Translations under genes and position numbers: made by a program
Assembly (NCBI GenBank): GCA_030220185.1
Contig: JASPKZ010007547.1
Location: forward strand, 51,057 to 115,056
Direction of reading: 5' to 3'
Length of the DNA: 64,000 nt
Origin: Diploptera punctata
Lineage: Eukaryota; Arthropoda; Insecta; Blattodea; Blaberidae
In this document: piece by piece, positions 9,986-22,385 of the stretch
Numbering within the stretch: position 1 is the stretch's first letter
How the letters are laid out: each line of letters opens with the position of its first letter
Notes under the pieces: model-generated
What the model was told of the DNA's origin: nothing
The model's input: only the letters and a program-made list of their open reading frames with translations
Database searches by the model: none

Positions 9986-10557
9986 TCTCTCTCGCCCTTA
10001 TCTCAATCAATGTTATTTGTTTTGTTTTATTGTTTTTGCTTTGTTTTATTTACAGCATTTTCCGCACTACTTATATACGCAAATTATTTTCCATTGCACA
10101 ACACACAACCAAATAGAACGGATTTTAGTTTCTCAAATAGTTGTGTACTTGCGAACCAAACAACTGACATCTGGTCATGCGCAATGACTTCGTTCTCGGA
10201 CTTGGAAAATTAACTGTGCGGCAACAATTATTCCAAAGGCTGTACATGTATTACTTTGCTATATTTTAAATGAGAGCTTTGGCGCTGGATTTTAGTGCCT
10301 TGCAGTTAAATGGCACGTCTTTTTTTTACATGGGTTTTGCACATCACATGCTTCTGTGGAAGAAGTGTAACTCTTGCACCATGGAGATATTCCATAAACA
10401 CCGCCTTACAGCTAAAAACGGCAAAACTAACTGTTTACAAACATGTTTATTGATAACACTAAATGTCGTCACTATCTAGCTACTAAAATAAAGCGGTTGA
10501 CAAACCGAGGAGGAAATTATACTTAACTGCTTTCTTTTAGTATATTTATATATAGAC
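9986..10557. other. No gene recognised
   Basis: T-rich, then AT-rich sequence. The short open frames here have no recognisable content. Confidence 0.5.
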
Positions 10558-11110
10558 ATCCGAGCTAAGTTCACAACTTGCATAAGGTATTATTCCGCGG
10601 ACTCCGTCTATTGGGGAACTGAGGCATTACTTTTACCCGCCATATGACTGAATTGTCTGTGGAAGTGTCCATGGTAGAAATGTTTTACATAGGCAACATG
10701 ATATTTTACGGGACATAACACTGAATGCAAGGTAAGATGGCGCCAATAATTAGTAACTTCCATCTTTGCATGACCAAGTATTATATATGGATCTACCTAA
10801 TCAGACGTTTACTCTTTTTTCCATAAAGTCGATACATATCGTTTATTTAGAATTTCATTAGGTCTACGAGCAGAATTTATGATCCATGCTGACTTGCCTA
10901 TAATTTTGCTGTTATTTTCACAATGTAGCTAATGTAGGATCTTTTCAGTAAACTGTTTGAAAACATTCAAAATAATTTGTTTCTCTCCGCTCTTCAAAGG
11001 TTTTCCATTTTGATCCTTCAAACATTTATAGGAAAGGCAGTCAATGAAAGAATTGAAATTCTGAAGTTTCTACATTATCCATGCATAAGAATGTTGATAG
11101 TGATTCGTCC
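10558..11110 (+). mobile_element. E1 element (CCGAGCTAAGTTC ends), partial
   Basis: Begins ATCCGAGCTAAGTTC and is colinear with the complete E1 copy at 20628-21420: CCGTCTATTGG, ACTTTTACCCGCC, AAGATGGCGCCAA, CATGCTGACT. The distal inverted end is not recognisable. No coding capacity. Confidence 0.75.
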
Positions 11111-11890
11111 GTTAAAAACAAACGTACACATATTCAAAACCAATAACACGAGCCAGGACATTGCATTGCATTGTTGAACACGTGCGGTACTGTACTGCTC
11201 GGAATGACACAGGGATATCCAAAGTTTTGTAGAATTTCAATAAAGGTAATATTATTTTATACTTAGAATTTAAAATTTAAATGTATTGTAATGAAGGTAA
11301 AATTATTCCAAGAGCCTTAATAAATATCTTCAAGAACCGCATGCGGCACGCGGGCCGCGTAATGATTACCGCTGCATTAGGCCTACCAGCCGGCTGCTGA
11401 CGATCCAGTCGTTACCAACCTGAGCCGTTACTATTTGAATGGGTGCCGGTCCCATAGTTAATGAGAGCAAAGCATCATGCCTGATACTGCTCGGCTACGA
11501 AGCGGAAATCTTGAAATAACACCTATATAATACAGGACGAGTCCAAACTCTACTGAAAAAAACTTTCACAAGATATGTATTCTGGGATGAAGCAGGGCTG
11601 ATAACTTATTTTCTGCCTATTGCCTGAAAGACGAGAGCCTTAATCTTCTTCTACCCCAAGCACCTGCTAAGCCAAGATTGTAGCACAGATAATACATATT
11701 GAACTCTTTGTACGTGGAGCCAACACAAGAGAAATTATTACGAGTTTTATTTCTCATTACACTGTGTTGACTTTTAGCGCATATAAACATTTGTTTTACT
11801 CGTAATATACTTCATTTTGACTTTTTCATAAGTAATGCCACGATTGATTTCCAAATTATCGATAAATTCACGACTCACGAAGTGAGGAGC
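11111..11890. other. No gene; short hairpin near the end
   Basis: Mostly featureless. At about 11850-11925 an inverted repeat of about 25 bp (GATTTCCAAATT .. AATTTGGAAATC) forms a hairpin at the outer edge of the next element. Confidence 0.6.
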
Positions 11891-13943
11891 GAATTTATCT
11901 AGAGAATTTGGAAATCAAGAGTAGCATTTGTTAGGACTATTTAACGAATAAAATTAAGCTCTTTACTAAAAGGTAATTATTTGAATATAGTTACCGGTGT
12001 TTTAAAATATTTATATAGTTAATGTACACGGCGATGTTTGAAAACAAATTAGAAATGTGAGGTTATGTATATTCACTGCAACTCGATCATATTATTTATT
12101 GCTAAATAGGATCGCAATATTGTAAGAATGCACTCTAGTGGAGAAATAATCAAAACACGTCAAACTATTATAATCAACATTTTAGGTTAATCATTTATAT
12201 TTTGAATAAAAAACTTACTAAAATCACTGAATCTATTCATTATTTGCTATATTCAATGTATTTGTTGGAGAAAAATAATGGTCTAACCTGTTCTGAATAT
12301 TAAAAAAGGAGGAGCCTTCTTTATCACAAAAGCAGGAGCTGATAAAGAGATATCGATAAAGAGCGAGGTGAAACACGACTGTTATTGCTGTAAAACAGAA
12401 CTCATTGAAACGTGATTGGTCATTGACTACCATTTGCGACATGAGTGAAATAGTCACAATAAATATTTATTTGGTTACTTTTCATACATTTACCAATCTT
12501 TTTATTACTGAAAATTGTTTATTATTTTACTCATTGTTAGCATTTTGTTACGTTAAAAAATATGAAATGCGCACAACGTGCAAAGAAATTTATCTCTAGT
12601 TTATTACGTTAGCGTTATATCATCTTGTACGACTGCTAACTCTGCTAATCGCAATCACGGATTACTTGATTAAACCCAGTAAATCGAGAATCTACGTGGA
12701 TCAAGAAGGCCGTGGTGACATCTGACGTGCGCTTTAATTTGAAGCGGTAATGAACATGTTCTCTTACAACTCGGCCGTGATGTGTTTATTTACATAACAT
12801 GATTTTAAAAAGCGTTTGTGCGCGTGTTTATGTGGTTTAGCTACTTTGTAATCTGTAATCTACACTCGGGGCGATGTTTTAGCAATGGCTGAGTGGACAA
12901 TATTTAATTTATGTTAACTTTTTTAAGTTCAAAATAAGTGATGCGGTTTATACAGAGGCTCGGTGCGACGCAACATCTCGCACGTGGAGATGCGGCGTCG
13001 TTTTTAACGACTATTTAACTCATGTCCATCTCTGTGGTCTCGAGGTAGCGTGCTGCCTTCTCACGCAGCGGGCCCGGGTCGGATTCCCGGTCGGGGCAGT
13101 TTTTCTGGGTGAGGTTTTTATCGGGGTTTTTCCTGACCTGTAAGACAAATGTCAGGAAAACTTTAAGGCCCGAACGGTCCCCGAAATCATATGGCCATCA
13201 TCATCATCATCCTTATCATTATCATCATCCTTCACCGGTGTGGAAAGCAATGGGAAGCTACCACATCTACAATTCCCTAGTAAAACTGCAAGCATAGCAT
13301 GAAAATGCTATGATGGCAGTGAAAGACCTGCCCTCGGGCAGAATTACTATGGATGGATGGGATTTAACTCATGCCCCAAATGGTAGTCAATGATCAATCA
13401 CGTTTCAATGAATTTTGTTTTACAACCAATGACAGTCGTGTTTCACCTCAATCTTTATCAATTTATCTTTATCACCTCCTACTTTTGTGATAAAGAAAGC
13501 TGCTCCTTTCTAATAATCAGATCAAATCAGATCAGATAATTATTTTGCAGTGACTAACTCTCCAACAAATATATTGAATGTAGCAAATAATGAACAGATT
13601 CCTTGATTTTAAAGAGATGTTTAGTAAAAAAATAAATTAATAACCTGTAATGTTGGTTATAATATACAGTTTAATGTGTTTCATTATTTCTTCGCTAGGG
13701 CGCATTCTTACAATATTGTGATCCTATTTGGCAATAAATAATATGATCAAGTTGCAGTGAATAAACATAACTTAAAATTTCAGATTAGTCTTCAAACATC
13801 GCCGTTTACATTAAATATATAAATATTTTTAAATATCGGTAACTATATTTATATAATGATTTTTGAGTAAACAGCTTAATTTTATTCGATAAATTGTCCC
13901 AACAAGTGTCACTCTTGATTTCGAAATCGTCTAGACAAAATTT
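11891..13943. mobile_element. Large foldback element F3
   Basis: A left arm (11891-12456) and a right arm (13008-13943, excluding the SINE at 13025-13373) are inverted copies of each other, about 570 bp each. The loop is about 550 bp. Mirror landmarks include AACGAATAAAATTAAGCT, ACGGCGATGTTTGA, GGATCGCAATATTGTAAGAA and CGTTTCAATGA. The arms differ by substitutions and small indels. No transposase is encoded. A further single arm lies at 56733-57290. Confidence 0.8.
13025..13361 (+). mobile_element. SINE_A, full length with target duplication
   Basis: tRNA-derived retroposon colinear with 6438-6760. Head with GTCTCGAGGTAGCGTG and GGGTCGGATTCCCGG, ATC-repeat middle, and GGATGGATGG tail. The perfect 12-bp target duplication ATTTAACTCATG lies at 13013-13024 and 13362-13373, so it entered the right arm of F3. 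The ORF across it, with a His run from the ATC repeat, is not a gene. Confidence 0.95.
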
Positions 13944-14998
13944 ATTGATTTGTAAAACACTCGTGAGATTACTTAAGACAATGGATATAAACTCAGTATA
14001 TGTTATTAAAATGTAGATAATTATTGTCCAAAACTGAGCGAGATCCGACCATTAAAAGGGGGGGGGGCTTATGTGAAACTCCAAATTAAAAAATGACTCT
14101 AGCAGCCATCATATCCGGTTGGTTGTGATGTTCACCGCACAGTTTAATTAACCTCTAATTTTATTTTTATTCATTCAACTGGAAATGTAAAAAATGTATA
14201 TATTTATTTAGTGGTGTTACGTGGTTTACAATAGAAACATGTTGAAATGGAACAGCCTCACGGATCGCCAAGTGATCTGGTGAACATTAACTTGACTATT
14301 TTCTCTCCTAACGAAGTAAACCGAGTGGTACAAGGACTTAGTAACGAGTGAATACATATATAAAACCACAAAGTGAAAGCGAAATGTTGGCTGTACTCGC
14401 TTGTTCTCGTTAATACATCAACATACATAGAATACATAGAATAACCCAGTTTTGAACTTTAAAAAATAACACAATTTTTTTTGTTATTTTTATCGATCGA
14501 TGAACCGATTATTTATTTCTGCCGTGAATAAGGCAAGGATTTTTTACAGCACAAAAGATGTAATTTTTTTATTTAAAGGCGCCTTAATATGAGGTCCATT
14601 ACAGAATCTATTTATTTACTTGTATTTTTTTATGAAATTGCGACTGTGATGGAACGGGACCTGGTAATGGAATTACAACCCAGAATTTATCCTAACAAGT
14701 GAAAAACGCTCGTCCAGGTTGGTCGGGATATGAATCCGTGACCTCGCGAATACGTATCTCCAAAACGCTACAGTTTATATTGGTGAAGTACTGTGTTGCA
14801 GTCTTCACTTTTATTGCAAAGCAATCCATGAACAGGGGTAGGATGTATTTATTTGTTTTTACGTTATTTAAAGTTTAATTCTCGTTCTGTTTACGAATTA
14901 AGGTACCAATATGCAGTAGCTGCAGGGTACAGCACATATTTTTACATATTTCACAAAAATCACGTATTTTTACTCAAGTGAACGTTTATCTTACGAGT
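13944..14998. other. No gene; possible weak tRNA-like head
   Basis: Contains a G10 run near 14060. A weak minus-strand B-box-like block (GGATTCATATCCC) lies near 14720-14745. I see no coding sequence. Confidence 0.45.
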
Positions 14999-15092
14999 GG
15001 GGCACGCCGTAGTGTAGTTGATTAAGGCAACACGCTACAACCCGGAAGGTCCAGGGTTCGAGTCTCAGTGGGTCAGGTTTTTTAAACTTTAA
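14999..15092 (+). repeat. SINE_C head
   Basis: GGGGCACGCCGTAGTGTAG with an A-box context is followed by CAGGGTTCGAGTCTC (B box) and GGGTCAGG. It matches the start of the fuller copy at 34745-35049. The body is replaced by a LINE_A fragment. Confidence 0.75.
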
Positions 15093-15104
15093 TCTTATTT
15101 CGTC

Positions 15105-15424
15105 CCTTAAAGTAAGAGTCATGTAATGAAACTGAGAGAAGAAATTAAGTTAAACATTTTTTAGAGGCGTTGGGACAAGTGTCCCTGTATTGCATAATAG
15201 CATGAATATCTAGAATTGGGCTTATGTTTACTTTCCCTGCGCATCTCATTACTGTTTGTAATTATTGTTCGTAGGTTTTTGAATTCAGCCACATCTTCAA
15301 AAAATCCCTATTTGCAATCAGCTGTTAATTTCCATTATACAATGTATTTCTATGTGTAAACATATGTTTAGTTTACTGATGTTTATTTCAGCCCCAATAT
15401 CTTAGTGTTAGGCCCTACTCAATA
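15105..15424 (-). pseudogene. LINE_A fragment (post-YADD region)
   Basis: Decayed internal piece of LINE_A on the minus strand, corresponding to about 4350-4690 of the 3931-5810 copy. Both ends are truncated. There are many indels and no usable frame. Confidence 0.85.
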
Positions 15425-16255
15425 GAGTTCATCGATCAATGATTAAACATTTTCAAAATTGTTTGAATATGAGAGTATTGTTTATAGTGATGCCCTCCAT
15501 AGAATAAATATGGGTGTGGGTGGAAATGCAAGATCTGGATTTTCAGCTTTGAGGAATAAGTTTATTTTGGAAAATCAACAGAAGTATAATTCTCTTATTA
15601 AAACGTATTATTTTGGAGCATCATCTGACTATCATAATCACCGATATTACATTAACTCTTGTTTTATTTTGAATTTATGCATGAATTATTATTAATACTG
15701 TGACAGGCGGCCGCGACATTCAGCTGATTGACTGATGTTTGCAGGTTGGTGAGTAGCGATAATGAAACGAAGAGATGAAGATATTCGTGGCAAGTTTTAA
15801 GGAACATATTATTAGATGTTTCGAATTATAGATGATTGTGATGGGACTAGTGCTTAAGAGTCTAACTGTCTTACAGCCTTGCTGATAAACCTGCGACCAG
15901 TGGGTGATGAGAGCTTTTCACCAGACAAATTGATGCCTTTACATACTCACTTCTTCCAGAGGTTTCTTGATGTTTATATGAAATTTGTGTGTTGTAACTT
16001 TTACATTAAACTAAACCTGAAACATTATGTTGATCTACCGAAATAACTAACTTATGTAGTGTATAATATTGTAGTCTGAGTGTCATGTACTAACTTCCAG
16101 AAGATAGAGAATCATTAAAGGAGAAAAATCAATAAGATGGATATTCTAAATAAGTAGATAACCTGGAGTTAATGATCAAAGCAAGCAATAAGCGCAAGAA
16201 AATCATTAATGCGTAAATTTTCATATTTTAATAATTAATACAGGAATCGAAAAAT
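15425..16255. other. No gene recognised
   Basis: No recognisable coding sequence. A 78-codon frame at 15459-15695 has no family resemblance that I can see. Confidence 0.5.
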
Positions 16256-16740
16256 CCAACGACCTAATGTATCATGTCTTGGCACGGGTCTACGATTCTT
16301 CAAGTCGCTGTGGAGAAGAAATGTTTTCATGGAATAATTGTCAGTAGGAGATCGGTGTCCTTAGGAAAACACTCAGTTGGTAGACAAAGAAATGAGGTGG
16401 GAAAATTACATCCATGAAGAAATTATGGGAAGTAGATTATACATTGGATGATTGGGAGACATAAGCTGAGGTTAGGGATGTATGCAGAAACTTATGTCCG
16501 CGAGACCGATATATCTACGGGTTCGATTAGAGCCAGTGAGTTAGTTAGTTCGGAGAATCGTTGTCCACCTAGGAATCGCGATGAATTAGGGGAGATACTC
16601 GTATAATAAATAGCGACTATGAAAATTAGAAGACATCCTGACCACATACCAACCATATAACTGTTTACATTATCGTCTGTGAAATGTAATGGGATCATTT
16701 TGCCACACTTTAACATACCTCTGTAAATTGACACAAAAGG
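16256..16740 (+). repeat. SINE_D copy split by LINE_A
   Basis: The SINE_D head and body (CTTGGCACGGG, GGAGAAGAAATGTTTTCATGG) run to about 16370. They resume after the LINE with GGAATCGCGATGAATT and end in the ACCTCTGTAAATTGACAC block found in 18759-19055. Confidence 0.7.
16373..16551 (+). pseudogene. LINE_A 3' end, short copy
   Basis: Only the last 180 bp of LINE_A: AATGAGGTGGGAAAA to GGGTTCGATTAGAGCCAGTG plus a GTTAGTTAGTT tail. GGAGATCGGTGTCCTTAGG before it and GGAGAATCGTTGTCCACCTAGG after it look like an aged target duplication of about 20 bp inside SINE_D. Confidence 0.8.
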
Positions 16741-18579
16741 TCAGCCAATTAGTAGCATCAGTTGTCTTGCAAACCCTCTCGCGGCATGAAGTTCTGGTTT
16801 AGTTTAAAGAATGGGGATGTTTATTTTAAATGAAAGAAAATGTATCCATAAGAATGAAAAACAGAATATTTGCAGTTTTAGAATACATTTGTTTTGATTT
16901 CCAATGAGTTAGCTTTCAAATGCATATGCATAGTATCACGTGATATATTAATACACATTTGAGGGCAGGGCAGTGTGAAAGTCACAAACGTTAGTCACTT
17001 GATTGTCGAAATAGAGTATTAGATTCACAATGGAAAGTACTATATTCTAGGAGTCCGCAAGATTAGAAGAATCTGTTTAATCATGGGTTTATTTGTCTTC
17101 CAAATTTGGCACATATTTAAAAAAGTAGGAACGTTGTATAATTGAGGAGGTCAGGAGCACAAGTGCAAGTTGTTAGGAGCACAAGTGCAAGTTGTTAGGA
17201 GCACAAGGGCAAGTTGTGGGAAAACAGTTTTAAAGTTGAACTTGTATACGAAAATGACAGGTAATTGAAAATGATAACTGCGGGTGATGCGTGTTTACCC
17301 AGATAACTGGAAAAATACATTAACGGCTTCAACACACTCACTTTTTCAAGAGATAAAAATCACTTGCATCCCTTTGTTTCTAATCGCCTCACTTAAAAGG
17401 CAATTTTTTTACTGCCCGAATAGTGACTTTGCTGGATATTTCCTTGTATCCTTCATTTAAAGATGATAACTATAGTTTTGGACATTTACCTGCTACAGGA
17501 AGGCCTATAAATAAATGTTCCACGGTATATATTGGTAGAATAAACACACTTCCTGAAGTCAATCTGCCAAATATTAATATATCTTTTAAAATTATTTGTA
17601 AAATTTTTTGTATTGTCACTTTAAAAATGACGTTTCTGCTACGTTACGATACAGTTAGTAGCGTCAACATTAGGCAACAAATTACATTTTTTTACAAATC
17701 ACTTTTTACACGATAAGTGCGTTCTGTCGGACTTAAACCGGAATGGTGACCATGATTTAAAGTTCAATTTCATACTTTCGGGTTTGCCAACCTATAAATA
17801 ACCTAAATAACTGTACGGTAATAATCAAAAATTACTTACCTAGGGCGGGAAGTAACATCATTGCCGTTTTTTATATCGTTCGTACAATGTATATACAAAG
17901 CTATATACAAACGGTTACTGTGAATATACATTATACGAAACAAAATCACTGTATTTTAAATGAACTGAGCTTTATTTGAAAATATATTAACCAATAAGTT
18001 CAATCTTGCTGCCATTTTAATCCCTGATTGGTGTCACTGCATGCTATGCAATTAAAGTCTCAACTGAATTATTTTCGGCATTTACCGTATATACATTGGT
18101 CAGACTGCTAACATCAGTCAGTTGTTTATAATGAACGCAAATATTTCCAACAGAGATGCTATTATTTTACTATTATTTGTAATTTTTAAAACACCATCAT
18201 GAAAAAACAAATAAAAAGTACAAACCACGTTTGTGAAGTGTTTTACATAATCTCGTAAATTAAATCCGTGTTATCCGCTCCCTTTTTAATAATTTCCTCC
18301 TCACTTCTGTAAATCCACTTCACAACCTCACACAGTGGGTATTTACTGTTTGTGAATTTTCTCTGTTCTTAATAAAACCATTTACTGATCGTAAGAGAAA
18401 AAGTTCCCAAATCGTTTTAGATATCAAATTACAAACATTATTCGTAGCAGGGTTTTATTTAACAAATAGTGACGTTATTTTACAATTTCGGATATATATT
18501 ATATGGGTAAAATGTAATATGCCTACGATTAGATCTTTCTTTATTTCCTCTTCTTCTTGAAAAGCGCTGAAATCGGTCT
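16741..18579. other. No gene; 22-bp tandem repeat
   Basis: A 22-bp unit GGAGCACAAGTGCAAGTTGT+TA occurs three times at 17154-17219. The rest is AT-rich without coding signal. The 97-codon frame at 17423-17716 is not recognisable. Confidence 0.6.
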
Positions 18580-18755
18580 TGCTAGACTAGAGCTTATCAT
18601 GCTCGCCTCTGGTTTTAAAGTTCACGGGAACAAACCCTGCCGGCGTTTGTGGATTCTTTAGGTGGTAAAAATCGTACGCAGGCCTGTATTTTCCTTCGGA
18701 AAGGACTAGAAACCAGTGTCACGTGTCTGGATTTAGGGCTCGTAACATAATATCA
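18580..18755 (+). repeat. Decayed SINE_B-like copy
   Basis: GCTTATCATGCTCGCCTCTGG, GGAACAAACCCTGCCGG and TGTGGATTCTTTAGG parallel the head of the SINE_B copies at 42735 and 58413. It is too diverged to define its ends. Confidence 0.5.
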
Positions 18756-18758
18756 AGT

Positions 18759-19055
18759 CCCGAGCCGTAGCCGAGTGGTTAAGGCAGGAAGCCATGGCGC
18801 AGAGCTACGGGACTTGCTCTGGTTCGAGTCTCCATGGGGAAGAAATTTTCTCATGGTATTTCGGCCAGTATGGGACCGGTGTCCACGCACTATCGTGAGG
18901 CATTTGGGTAGCTACATTAAGTAGCGGCTCCAGGTTGAGAAAAGCAGCTATAACAGCTGGGGGACTCGACATGCTGACAACATGTCACTCCAACACAGTA
19001 TGATGTTCATCTACCTCTGTAATTGACACATACGGATGTGAGGCCAGCAGGTAAG
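18759..19055 (+). mobile_element. SINE_D, fullest copy
   Basis: The tRNA-derived head CCGTAGCCGAGTGGTTAAGGC is typical of a Leu/Ser-type D-arm and A box. CTGGTTCGAGTCTCC (B box) follows. The body has TTTCGGCCAGTATGGG, AGCGGCTCCAGGTTGAG and ACCTCTGTAATTGACAC. Decayed relatives lie at 9025, 16256, 41946 and 43885. Confidence 0.85.
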
Positions 19056-19589
19056 GGTCTTCTAGGCCTAGCGCGCCAGGAGTTAAGATAATATGAAGTT
19101 TGTAAGACGAGGTCTCTATGCACAATTGTTGGTCCTTACTCCTCTAGATTATAATGACGACACTAATATTTGTTTTGAATTTAAAGGGTGTCGTTGATTA
19201 CTAATTATGACACATCACTGAACGTATTGACTTGCTTAAACTTTTCTCCCGGAGGAGAGTCGCCTTTTCTACGGCTAAAGTGTTCCTCCTCCCCGTTGAA
19301 CTCCCCATCTCTAACGATGAAAAGTCAAAATTGTTCTTCCATCATTGATGCTATTTGATATTCTCTTCCATATTCCTTCTTTGCACGGTTTCTCACCGAG
19401 ATTATCCAAGCCAGGGCGAGCTGACAATAACTACGTAACTATGCAAATGTTAGTTTAGTTACTTTTACCCCCACCAGCACGTCATGGAATACCTGGTGGC
19501 TGCAAATATTTCTTATGAACTAACTAACTCACTACATAACAGTGTTTCGCATACATATAACTCGGAGAATAATCATGTCAGGGCCTATA
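19056..19589. other. No gene recognised
   Basis: CT-rich in part. AACTAACTAACTCACT near 19520 looks like a detached LINE_A 3' tail on the minus strand. Confidence 0.45.
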
Positions 19590-19815
19590 GATTTTTAGCT
19601 TAAGATTTTTTTGTGAAGTTAGAAATGGAAAGAGTCCCTGTGATGGCAATAGGATGCATTTACAGAATTTAGCCTGTGTTAATTTCTTTCTTCTCATCGT
19701 TCTTGTTTTTAATTATTGTTCTCATGTATTTGAAATCCGCCACATCTTCAAAATCACAAACATTGTTATTAACTGTCCATTTTATAATGTATTTCTAGCA
19801 TGATCATATATTTTA
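19590..19815 (-). pseudogene. LINE_A fragment
   Basis: Decayed internal piece on the minus strand. ATTTGAAATCCGCCACATCTTC and TAACTGTCCATTTTATAATG match the region downstream of YADD in the better copies. Truncated at both ends. Confidence 0.75.
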
Positions 19816-19993
19816 GGGCCACTTGTTTCAGTGAGCCAATGCTGTAACAGTATTTTGTTTTTAATATGCTTCTTCTGTTTCTATTTCTGATTTCTTCTCT
19901 TTATAATCTTTGTTTACTGTATGTACATTATAGCTCCATTAAGACGGGGGAATGTGAGGTTATGTATTTTATCTCACATGTGGATATAGAGCG

Positions 19994-20075
19994 AGGTGGC
20001 TCAAGCGGTAAGTTTTGGGATTCATATTTGATAGGTCCCGAATTCAAATCACAATGCCGAGCAACTTGAATGAGG
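19994..20075 (+). repeat. tRNA-like SINE head
   Basis: GAGGTGGCTCAAGCGGTAAG (A-box region) and CCCGAATTCAAATCAC (weak B box) are followed by GAGGTTTTCCCTGGTTTTTTCC, a motif common in SINE bodies. Confidence 0.5.
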
Positions 20076-20214
20076 TTTTCCCTGGTTTTTTCCTCGATCC
20101 TCAAGTCAAATTCTGGTTTGTAATGCCATTAAAAAGTGCCTATTTTATCGTGTTCACCATTTCATAATATAATTAGGTCTGCATTATATTAATATACATA
20201 CAATTAAATAAATA

Positions 20215-20603
20215 AAGTTGTTAGGAAAATTTTTGGACCAAAGAGAGATGAACAGACAGGTGAATGGAGAAGACTGCATAACAGTGAATTACATGCTGTT
20301 TATAGAAAGCCAGATATGAGAACAGTTAAGTCTCGTAGACTGAGATGGGCAGGACATGTGGAACGAATGGTGAATGAAAGACGTGCATGGAAGATTCTTG
20401 TAGGAAAACTAGAGGGAAAACGCCCAGTTGGTAGACCAAGAATGAGGTGGGAGAATAACATTAACTATAATTTGAGGGAAGTAGATTATACAGGGGATGA
20501 TTGGAAAAAATTGGCTCAGGATAGAGATATATGGAGAGCTTATATCCGCGCGGCCATGAAACTACGGGTTCGATAGTGCCAGTGAGTTAGTTAGTTAGTT
20601 AGA
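20215..20603 (+). pseudogene. LINE_A 3' end with 86-codon open frame
   Basis: 5'-truncated copy holding the C-terminal region: KSRRLRWAGHVERM, GKRPVGRPRMRWEN and REVDYTGDDW. It ends CCAGTGAGTTAGTTAGTTAGTT. The open frame at 20316-20576 is the LINE's own C-terminus, not an independent gene. Confidence 0.95.
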
Positions 20604-20627
20604 ATGAAATAAATAGATGCACATGAC

Positions 20628-21420
20628 CTATACTAATGTGGAGCTAAGTTCCATTTGTGCTATAAAAACTTAAGTTATTGCTCCTCCGACTCGGTCTATC
20701 GAAGGAACTGTGGCGCTACTTTTATTCACCATATGAAAGAATTGTGTACGGAACTGTTATCGATAGAAACTTTTTCCCAGGCAACATCGTATTTTACTGG
20801 ACTGGATACAAATTAAGATGGCACCAACAATTAGGAATTTCCATTTCTTATTTATTTTATGAAAAAAAATATATGAACATACCTAATCAGGCATTTACAC
20901 CTAAGCTTTTTCTATGATGTCGATAACCTTTATATATAATTCCATTACGAGCAGAATGTATGCTCCATGCTGACTCACCTGTAAATTCTGTTATTTTCAT
21001 CACATCCTCAAAGGCTAATGTGGGATATTTCTCACTAACTGCTTTGAAAATATTCAAAATACTTTGATTTTCTCCTACTTTTATAAAGCTTTCCTTTCCA
21101 ATATTTTAGAAATTCTTGAGAAGCGGCCATTTTGAAACAACTGAAATTCAAACGTATTCTGCATTGCGGATGCGTAGGAATAAAACAATGCATATTTTAC
21201 CTATTAAAATTATAATTATGTATTTTAAGAGAATCCTATACAACATACATAGACATGTGTAAGATATTACATATTATTATTTTCTTTATTTAAATTGTTA
21301 CAGAGGGAACTATATTTTCTTGCTCGCTGAAACATAAAATCGTCATTCGACCAATGAAAATGCAGTCATACATCTGCTCTGTTTACATCACAACTGGAAC
21401 TTAGCTCGGAATTAGTATAG
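20628..21420. mobile_element. E1 element, complete
   Basis: Terminal inverted repeats of about 30 bp. CTATACTAATG..GAGCTAAGTTCC begins the left end, and GGAACTTAGCTCGGAATTAGTATAG ends the right. Length is 793 bp, with no transposase. This fits a non-autonomous DNA transposon. I do not recognise its superfamily and could not define the target duplication. Confidence 0.8.
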
Positions 21421-21511
21421 ATGTTAAAGGTAGATAAATGAAATACAAACCTTTACAATAAAAAAAGTATTAGAAAATGCGTGTTCTGTGTTATTGTGTA
21501 TGTATGGTGAC

Positions 21512-21600
21512 CAGCCCCGTGGGTAGTGATAAGAGGTTCTGACAGTAGTTAATGAGGCCTCGGGTTGGATTCCCGGTCAGAGCACTGGATTGTTTTTCAT
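21512..21600 (+). repeat. tRNA-like SINE head
   Basis: CCAGCCCCGTGGGTAGTGATAAG and CTCGGGTTGGATTCCCGG (B box within a hairpin) give a tRNA-like head. Downstream GGTCTGGATTTGAACTAAG resembles sequence near 18725. Confidence 0.55.
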
Positions 21601-21907
21601 ATGGTCGCTCATGGTCTGGATTTGAACTAAGTTTAGGATTAAGGACTCTCCTGGTGCTTCATTATTATTAATCACCCAACATGTCATCGGGGAAACTTAA
21701 CTCTGTCTTCCAGGCGCCCCTTCGTAATCCTTTGCTTAAGATTTAAATATCCAAAAATTATTTTATTGAAATCGAGAAAGTAAGAGAAAGCTAAGATCTG
21801 TTTACTAAAAAAAGTAAACTGAAACAAAATAGGATACAACTGGGATAATTAGCGTCCAGTTCAAATCCAGGCACACAGAGGTCTCTCTATTTTATTTTAT
21901 TATTTAC

Positions 21908-22385
21908 TAGCTAAGACCCGGCGTGCGCTGCTACTCCTAAATAAATGTTCATGTGTTTTTACCACCAGCCGTGCGTTGTTATACTTGCCTGGGAATGTGC
22001 TTATCCCGATGTTCTTGTCATCAATGAAATACAAAAATGGTTATTGTGAGTTATCCGTAGAAGATAAACATATGCTCTCGGGGACTTTTTTGTAGAGATT
22101 TTTGAGATGTTCAATTCTCCGTACATTAATGTGTTTTATATGTTATGGTTTAGGCAGCGTAAGCCATTTAAGCGTCAAAATAGGGACTTTATTTCACTAC
22201 AAAGGGTGATTTTTAGGGGTGAAGGGGTTGAATATCACACCTCTCTTATAGCCTATGTTCATCCCTGGAATCTCCTGAACATTGTGCAAAAAAAAAAAGA
22301 ACCTTCAAAATCGGATGAACGATGTAGCAGCGCATAGAATACGAACAAACAAAGAAATAAACAAACATTGATTTTTATATATTAG
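21908..22385. repeat. Interspersed repeat, class unassigned
   Basis: Starts CTAGCTAAGACCCGGCGTGCG and ends with AAATCGGATGAACGATGTAGC, ACAAACAAAG and ATTTTTATATATTAG. This start/end pair is a style I know from dispersed arthropod repeats. I cannot name the class. The 76-codon ORF inside it is not a gene. Confidence 0.55.
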
